Assembly: GCA_964492845.1 (NCBI GenBank)
Contig: CAZBMZ010000005.1
Span: 124,001 to 188,000 of the forward strand
DNA length: 64,000 bases
Direction of reading: 5' to 3'
Source of the DNA: JADJPF01 sp964492845
GTDB lineage: Bacteria > Acidobacteriota > Blastocatellia > Chloracidobacteriales > JADJPF01
Part shown: in pieces, positions 58,243 through 64,000 of the stretch
How the letters are laid out: each line of letters starts with the position of its first letter
Numbering within the stretch: position 1 is the stretch's first letter
Notes under the pieces: generated by a model
The model's database searches: none
The model's input: the letters and a program-made list of their open reading frames with translations, nothing else
Told to the model about the DNA's origin: nothing
Program-made: the position numbers and the translations under genes

Positions 58243-61200
58243 TTATTTATGTGCTGAATAAGCTTCTAACACTCGGCCAGCGTTACGTTTCCAAGTGTAG
58301 TTTGCGATTACATCTTGTCGGGCTTGTTCGCCTAATAGCTTACATTCGTTAGGTTTAGCTGAAAGTTTAGCAAGTGTTTCAACTAGCATATCAATATTGC
58401 CTGGCTCAATCAAATAGCCATTTCTCCCATCTTCTATAACATCAGCTATTTGACCTAAGCGACTAGCAACAATAGGTTTAGCCATTGCCATATATTCAAA
58501 AAGTTTTGTTGGAGAACCAAAAAAATCACTTCCATCTTCCATTGGAACGTGTGGAGAAACTAAAATATCACAAGCATCTAAATAAGAAGGGACAAGGCGA
58601 TGACTTAACCTACCAGTCAAAGTCACACAATCTAGGGCATTGTTTTTCTTTAAGATTTCCTCAACCTTAGATTTTAAGCTTCCTTCACCAATTAATAGAA
58701 AATGACAATTTGCATTTTTAGGTAATCTAGAAATTGCTTCAGCTAAAACTAAAACACCGTGCCAAGGGCCAAATGTACCAACAAAGCCAACTATAGTTTT
58801 ATCTGCAATACCAAGTTGAGCGCGCACTTGCTCGCCACCTTGATGAGGGCGAAATATTTCTGGGTCAACACCATTAAAATTAACGACTACTTTTGTGGCT
58901 GGCACACCAGCTTTAATTAAATTATTTTTTTCTACTTCTGAAACTACAAAAATTAGTTGTGCTGCTTGAAGATTGAGGTTTTCAAATTTTTCTAGTAACC
59001 ATAGCAAACTTGCATCATCCCAATGACGACCAACCCAAACTTCCGAGCCGTTAAATTCAAGTAGTAAAGGAATTTTTGTTAGCCAGGAAATAAAAACTCC
59101 TGCCCAAGTAAAACGGCTATAACGCTGGTAGATAAAATCTGGAGGATCAGACTTTATTTTTCTAAGTGCTTGAAAAGAAAAAGTTAAGTTATTCCATAAC
59201 TCAAAAATCATTCGATGAGCATTAAAAAACGCAGATGGTTCTATTACTGTAATTGGAGTTTCTTCTTTGTTAATACCAGAAATACCATCGTTAGAGATAA
59301 ACTGCATTTTTGCACCATTATCAATAATTCCTTTAGTAAAACCATTGATATGGCTATTTGCTCCACCTGTTTGCGCTCCGCTAGTTGGAGTAGTACGAAT
59401 AAAAGTAATTTTAGGCAGTCCTGATTTAGCAGTCCAACTTATTGGCTTTAATTTAACTAAAATTCCTAGCACTGTAGTTAAAAACCAAGAAACTCCAATT
59501 ACTAGAAAAGATCCTACAGCTTCAATAAATAAATGTGGGATTTTAATAAAAATAATTTTTGCACGAGAATGAGTTTCTGAGCGACTATGAGCATCTACTA
59601 ACCAACATTCTTTACAACCAATTAGCAGCCCAAAAATTAGCATAGGTATGCGGCGAGTTTGCCATTCTAAACGATCACAGAAAATAATAAAAATATCTCG
59701 TGGGGTGTTTCTCATTTGCCAAAGTCTAGATAGTTGAGAGCCAGAACGAATTTCAGCTTTATTAACTAAATCTAATTCCACATCTCCAAATTTACCTTTG
59801 ATCCATTCAACGCCGGTTTTTGTATCATTAGACAAGTCAATCATTGTGATATGAGGTTTTTTATTTGTTTTCTGACAAACAACACGGTAGTAATAATAAT
59901 GTAGAGTAAAATTACTAGCTGAAGCTACTGCTAGCATCCAAGCTGCTCCCATTGCTCCAAATCGAGGTAGAACAAAAAACAGACTAATAACATTAAGCAT
60001 ACCTATAAAAACCGAAATATTGCGTAGTTCGCTACCTCGTCCATGTGCTGAAAGAAAAGCATTATAAGGTTGGAACAAGCCGCCAAAGAATGCTGCTACA
60101 GCAAATGCAGGTAAAAGCTTGGTTGCATAAGCATATTCAGCAGAATAAATTAGTACCAGCAAATAAGGGCCAATTAAAACTAGACTAATTGCTCCAGCAC
60201 TAAGCAGTAGTAAATTAGATCGTGCTATTACTTGTCTAACCGTAGACTCATTGGCAAAGGTCTTAAAGCGAGTAATTGCCATTGAGCGAGAAAGATTAGT
60301 CAATGGTTCAGCAAATTTTTGTGCTAAGTTATAGAAACCTAAAGTAGTTGCTCCTAAAAATAGAGGGATTAGTATTCCATCTAGCTTAGTGGAAAGCATC
60401 GTGGTAATACGACCAAAATAAATATCAAATCCAAACCGCTTAGTTTCTGAAATTATTTGTCTAATGTTTTCTTTTATTCCTGTAAAACTAGGTTTCAATA
60501 GCAAAATTACTATTCCACAAGAAATAATAATTGCTATTAGTGATGAAAACATTGCTGTTAGGACTGTTAGTTGATTAAGCAAAAATAGGATTATTATATT
60601 TATTAGGGTTGTGAATGGAAGTAAAACTCTTAGCAAAGATAATGATCGAATACGGTTTAAGCCTTGACAAATTTGCTCAACACATAGCTGCATAGGGACT
60701 ATAGCACATAGAGGAGCAATAGCTAGTAAGTAATTTTCTATTTGTGAATTAAGAAATAAATTAGACTCTAAGTTTGTATATTTAGTTATTAATGCTATAG
60801 TTGGATTAAAAAGCTCTCCAATTAAAATAATTACAACACTAAAAGAAGCTCCTATTATTGCAGCTAAAACTAGTAATGCTCCTATTAGCTTACGTATATC
60901 TGTAGCTTTGCGCTCAATTGCTAAAAGACGTGTGCCAGCAGCAAAAACTCCAAACTCAAAAAAATAGTTAAAAAATTGGACAATAGAAAACCAGCAAAAG
61001 ACAAATAAACCGTACTTTTCTTTTCCTAAAGAACGGGCAATAATGGCTGTTGCAGCAGCATTAATCACAGTGCTAAATAATTGTGCAATAAAGAGAAGGC
61101 TAGTTTGCTTAGAAGTTTCACTTGTGATTAATTGCCAAAAGGCTTGAGGTGTAAAACTAAATGTTTCTGTACTAGAAATTACGGGCTGTGCTTTACTCAT
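58243..61200 (-). CDS. Fused polysaccharide flippase and group 1/4 glycosyltransferase
   Basis: A 985-residue protein joining two usual enzymes. The first ~450 residues are a multi-pass Wzx/MviN-like lipid flippase (LFIAQLFSTVINAAATAIIARSLG, then about 12 hydrophobic segments). A middle part (about 455-590) contains a further membrane helix pair and a Rossmann-like stretch. The C-terminal ~370 residues are a GT-B glycosyltransferase, group 1, with FNGVDPEIFRP, GFVGTFGPWHGV and the EGSLKSK and GSPTKLFEYMAMAKPIVAS motifs. It could assemble and flip one lipid-linked sugar unit; this coupling is inferred. Same strand and order as asnB-like and heparinase-like genes. Confidence 0.85.
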   Translation of the reverse strand: MSKAQPVISSTETFSFTPQAFWQLITSETSKQTSLLFIAQLFSTVINAAATAIIARSLGKEKYGLFVFCWFSIVQFFNYFFEFGVFAAGTRLLAIERKATDIRKLIGALLVLAAIIGASFSVVIILIGELFNPTIALITKYTNLESNLFLNSQIENYLLAIAPLCAIVPMQLCVEQICQGLNRIRSLSLLRVLLPFTTLINIIILFLLNQLTVLTAMFSSLIAIIISCGIVILLLKPSFTGIKENIRQIISETKRFGFDIYFGRITTMLSTKLDGILIPLFLGATTLGFYNLAQKFAEPLTNLSRSMAITRFKTFANESTVRQVIARSNLLLLSAGAISLVLIGPYLLVLIYSAEYAYATKLLPAFAVAAFFGGLFQPYNAFLSAHGRGSELRNISVFIGMLNVISLFFVLPRFGAMGAAWMLAVASASNFTLHYYYYRVVCQKTNKKPHITMIDLSNDTKTGVEWIKGKFGDVELDLVNKAEIRSGSQLSRLWQMRNTPRDIFIIFCDRLEWQTRRIPMLIFGLLIGCKECWLVDAHSRSETHSRAKIIFIKIPHLFIEAVGSFLVIGVSWFLTTVLGILVKLKPISWTAKSGLPKITFIRTTPTSGAQTGGANSHINGFTKGIIDNGAKMQFISNDGISGINKEETPITVIEPSAFFNAHRMIFELWNNLTFSFQALRKIKSDPPDFIYQRYSRFTWAGVFISWLTKIPLLLEFNGSEVWVGRHWDDASLLWLLEKFENLNLQAAQLIFVVSEVEKNNLIKAGVPATKVVVNFNGVDPEIFRPHQGGEQVRAQLGIADKTIVGFVGTFGPWHGVLVLAEAISRLPKNANCHFLLIGEGSLKSKVEEILKKNNALDCVTLTGRLSHRLVPSYLDACDILVSPHVPMEDGSDFFGSPTKLFEYMAMAKPIVASRLGQIADVIEDGRNGYLIEPGNIDMLVETLAKLSAKPNECKLLGEQARQDVIANYTWKRNAGRVLEAYSAHK

Positions 61201-61278
61201 TTTAACTTAAGAAAAATAAATTTTGATTTGCAACTCAACTAGAAAGTTAATAGTTAGCAAATCAGTAGTTTTTTTTGT

Positions 61279-63267
61279 TTATCCTTCGGCTTTAATAGGC
61301 GATGTGCTGGCTTCTAGACCTGCTAAACGGCCTTCTATCCAATGTTCATACCATAGACTTAGATTTAATAAACACCATAAATTAAAGCTATAGTCTACAC
61401 GACCAGCACTATGCGCACCCAACATTGTTTGTATATGGTCATAATTGAAAAAGTCCCTTTTACGTAGCGGAGAACGAAATAGAGAATCTTCTATAAAATT
61501 TGACATTCGATCAATAAACCATTGTTTAATAGGTAGGCCAAAACCTTGTTTTTTACGGTAAATAATATTATCTGGAATTAAACCTTCTAAAGCCTTCTTT
61601 AAGATATATTTAGCTTGTCCATTTTTATATTTTAGCTCTCTAGGAATATTCATAGCAAATTCTACTAGCTTGTGATCTAAAAATGGTACACGTGCTTCAA
61701 TAGAGGTTGCCATAGAAATTTTATCTACACGCATTAAAAGCAGTTCTGGAAGACGCATTTTTAGTTCTAAATAAGTCATTCTTTCTAAAAAGTCAGCACT
61801 AGGCTTTTCTCTAGAAATAGTATCTAGGTAATTTTTAGATATTGTGTAGGAAGATAAGCCACGAGTACGAGAACGGAAATTTTTTGATAAAAGGCTATTT
61901 TTAGTTACTTCATCATGAATAATTACACTTCCCCAAAATAAATCTTCTCCTGCTTCTAATCGTCGGACTAGTTCAGGGAAAAGCTTTTGACCACGAGGAA
62001 GGAAATTATTAGCAATTGTTCCAGCAAAAGGAGAAAGCATCATTCCCATTCCCCGACGTAGAGGACGGGGAAGGCGTTCTAGTTTCTGCCAGACTTTTTC
62101 ATAAATATTTAAGTAATCAATATAGCTACTATAGCCGCTAAAAATTTCATCAGAGCCTTCACCCACTTGCACAACAATTGTGTCATTTTCACGAGCAAGC
62201 TTAGAGACATAATAAAGCGGCACACAAACAGGGTCAGCAATAGGTTCATCTTGATGAAAAATTAAATCTGGTAGGAAATTTACTACATCCTCTGGCCCAA
62301 TCATTACCTCATGATGGTCAGTAGCAAAGATTTGAGAAATTTGCCTAGCGTATTCTAGCTCATTAAATCCGTCAGCATCCTTAAATCCTACTGTAAAAGT
62401 TTTTACCCTATCTGTCATACGTGCCATTAACGCAACATTAGCACTAGAGTCAACACCCCCAGATAAAAATACTCCAAAAGGCACATCGCTCATCATCCGT
62501 TTTTCTACTGCCTGAGTAAGCAGTAAGCGTATTCTTTCAATACAAAATTCTTCGCTATATTTTTCTGTAGGAGAAGGGACAATAGCATCCCAATAAGAGC
62601 TTACTTTTATAGTTCCATTTCGGTCACAAACTAGCATATGTCCTGGCGGTAGTTTTTCTATTCCTCTAAACAAAGTTTGTGGTGCAGGGGTGGTTAAAAA
62701 AGTTAAATAATGGTAAAGAGCTTCTTCATTGATATCTCTAGTTACGGCTGGATGTGCAAGTAAAGATTTGATTTCAGAGGCAAAAAGTAATTGTCCTGGA
62801 AGCTGCATATAATAAAGAGGTTTTACGCCTAAACGGTCACGTACTAAAACTAAACGCTCTTTATTACTATCCCAAATAGAGATAGCAAACATTCCTTCTA
62901 GGGCATCAACAAAATCTAAACCTCGCTCTTCATAAAGATGAACCAAGGTTTCTGTGTCGGTTTCAGAAAAATAAATATGTCCTTTATCAACTAATTCTTT
63001 ACGTAGTCTTCGATGGTTATAAATTTCACCATTAAAGCTAATCCAAATAGTGTTATCTTCGTTGGGCATAGGCTGTTGACCTGCGGCAGAAAGATCAACA
63101 ATTGAAAGGCGACGATGTGCTAGACCTACACGGCCATCAGAGGAAATATAAATTCCTTCATCATCGGGCCCGCGATGAACCATGCGATCCCGCATTTCTT
63201 CTAAAAGGGTTTCAGTTATTTCTGGTTGGACTGAGCCAAACTTAAAAATACCACATATTCCACACAT
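61279..63267 (-). CDS. asnB: Asparagine synthetase B-like, glutamine-hydrolysing
   Basis: A 662-residue enzyme with an N-terminal glutaminase (MCGICGIF; Cys2 nucleophile) and a C-terminal synthetase with the PPi motif FLSGGVDSSA. LGVKPLYY and SYNFNGEIYNH-like segments are the usual ones. In surface-polysaccharide clusters such as this, such proteins often amidate sugar or amino-acid groups on the glycan rather than make free asparagine, so the substrate is uncertain. It lies between the flippase fusion and a heparinase-like gene, all minus-strand. Confidence 0.88.
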   Translation of the reverse strand: MCGICGIFKFGSVQPEITETLLEEMRDRMVHRGPDDEGIYISSDGRVGLAHRRLSIVDLSAAGQQPMPNEDNTIWISFNGEIYNHRRLRKELVDKGHIYFSETDTETLVHLYEERGLDFVDALEGMFAISIWDSNKERLVLVRDRLGVKPLYYMQLPGQLLFASEIKSLLAHPAVTRDINEEALYHYLTFLTTPAPQTLFRGIEKLPPGHMLVCDRNGTIKVSSYWDAIVPSPTEKYSEEFCIERIRLLLTQAVEKRMMSDVPFGVFLSGGVDSSANVALMARMTDRVKTFTVGFKDADGFNELEYARQISQIFATDHHEVMIGPEDVVNFLPDLIFHQDEPIADPVCVPLYYVSKLARENDTIVVQVGEGSDEIFSGYSSYIDYLNIYEKVWQKLERLPRPLRRGMGMMLSPFAGTIANNFLPRGQKLFPELVRRLEAGEDLFWGSVIIHDEVTKNSLLSKNFRSRTRGLSSYTISKNYLDTISREKPSADFLERMTYLELKMRLPELLLMRVDKISMATSIEARVPFLDHKLVEFAMNIPRELKYKNGQAKYILKKALEGLIPDNIIYRKKQGFGLPIKQWFIDRMSNFIEDSLFRSPLRKRDFFNYDHIQTMLGAHSAGRVDYSFNLWCLLNLSLWYEHWIEGRLAGLEASTSPIKAEG

Positions 63268-63295
63268 AATTTATTTGCCCAATTAATTTTTATAG

Positions 63296-64000
63296 TTAAA
63301 TTTTCCAATCTGGTATTTGCTCTATTAAAATGTCAATTCCAGATAAATCTTCACGCCCACAAGGGGCTATAAGAAAACGCCTTTTTTCAGGAGCAGACGC
63401 TCTTAAATTATACACTATAGCCCAAGATTTTGTCTTTTCTCCATAGCCTTTAGAAACATATCTTTCCACTATTTTTGCCGACATCCCTTTTGTTTCTATT
63501 GCAACTAGGGCTAGAGATAAATTATTTTCTTCATCTGTAATAATTACATTAGTGTTATCTATTAACTCAACTTGCAAGTTTTCATCAAAATTAAAGAAAA
63601 AATTAAATAAATGTTCTCCGCTACCTTCAAATAAATCTGTAATTAACCAACAGGCAGTAATTTTATTAAATAAAAATTGTCTCTTATGTATAACTGCTTG
63701 ACTTAAGCGTAAATATCCATCGTGTTGAGCTTCTAAAAAATCAAAATCTGCGCTAGTTTTCCATTGATTAACTTTAGGTTTTGCTTGACTACCTAAAGAA
63801 AATAGCTGTCCTGGATAAATTTCATTAATTTCCTGCTCATCTATCATTACAGTGTTATGAAAAGCTGTTGATCTAAACATATTTCTTGCTGTAGGGTCAG
63901 ATGTGTAAACATAACTACCAGGGTCAACAAAAAATGTTCGCTCTCGATAAAAAAGTTCAAAACTTAATAAATCATTATGAGCATGTGAACCACGACCCTT
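63296..64000 (-). CDS. Heparinase II/III-like protein, C-terminal part (5' end cut by window)
   Basis: The frame is open from the window edge and ends at 63296, so 235 codons are seen. GRGSHAHNDLLSFELFY at the visible N-terminal end matches the family's HAHND-LSFEL catalytic region; DPGSYVYTSDPTARN and MFRSTAFHNTVMID (63880 onwards) are the conserved beta-sandwich start. These proteins are lyase-fold enzymes, and in export clusters they usually trim or process the polysaccharide in the periplasm. The remaining N-terminal alpha-toroid would lie beyond position 64000. The gene is followed by asnB and the flippase fusion. Confidence 0.85.
   Translation of the reverse strand, partial: KGRGSHAHNDLLSFELFYRERTFFVDPGSYVYTSDPTARNMFRSTAFHNTVMIDEQEINEIYPGQLFSLGSQAKPKVNQWKTSADFDFLEAQHDGYLRLSQAVIHKRQFLFNKITACWLITDLFEGSGEHLFNFFFNFDENLQVELIDNTNVIITDEENNLSLALVAIETKGMSAKIVERYVSKGYGEKTKSWAIVYNLRASAPEKRRFLIAPCGREDLSGIDILIEQIPDWKI

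Overview
The window comes from the chromosome of an AT-rich, Gram-negative bacterium with an outer membrane: it encodes TonB/ExbB/ExbD, many lipoproteins, YajC-SecD-SecF and wall-independent surface-polysaccharide genes. Long secreted propeller proteins, several Ser/Thr protein kinases beside two-component systems, a zinc-finger anti-sigma factor with TPRs, and proline/glycine-rich TonB proteins are typical of Acidobacteriota. An AT-rich Blastocatellia-like lineage is my best guess, by inference and without a 16S gene. I see no tRNA, rRNA, CRISPR array, insertion sequence or prophage gene.

Layout. 1-6955: the 5' part of an unrecognised minus-strand gene, a MocA-like nucleotidyltransferase, then glycyl-tRNA synthetase, a cytochrome c lipoprotein, CCA-adding enzyme, and a VWA protein paired with an unknown gene. 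7143-13914: an FHA-containing Ser/Thr kinase, a Fic-fold protein with a broken catalytic motif, a secreted Kelch protein and an M2 peptidase. 14116-23719: dnaE, an NtrC-type regulator, a multi-PAS histidine kinase overlapping its LuxR-type regulator, DinB and adenosine deaminase. 23753-31533 (minus): a compact three-gene unit of a 1715-residue P-loop protein, a membrane thioredoxin-like protein and a membrane Ser/Thr kinase; a hybrid histidine kinase diverges from it. 33819-39587 (minus): anti-sigma factor, sigma factor, WD40-like secreted protein, M28 peptidase. 39808-43726 (minus): an unknown gene, a cysteine-rich repeat lipoprotein, a VWA/PrcB-like protein and a small CxxC membrane protein. 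43870-48400: tgt-yajC-secD-secF. 48825-54638: tonB-exbB-exbD-exbD, a TPR lipoprotein, then relA/spoT. 54668-57381: ridA, an acyl-CoA ligase and an Hsp20 gene behind a sigma-54-like promoter. 57511-64000 (minus): two small membrane proteins and a surface-polysaccharide cluster (flippase-glycosyltransferase fusion, asparagine synthase-like, heparinase-like).

The most unusual points are the three-gene P-loop/thioredoxin/kinase unit, the Cys-rich 141-bp tandem-repeat Tat lipoprotein, a two-copy dispersed multi-hairpin repeat, the degenerate Fic protein, a Shine-Dalgarno-masking hairpin, and a possible pseudoknotted leader RNA at 51392-51453.
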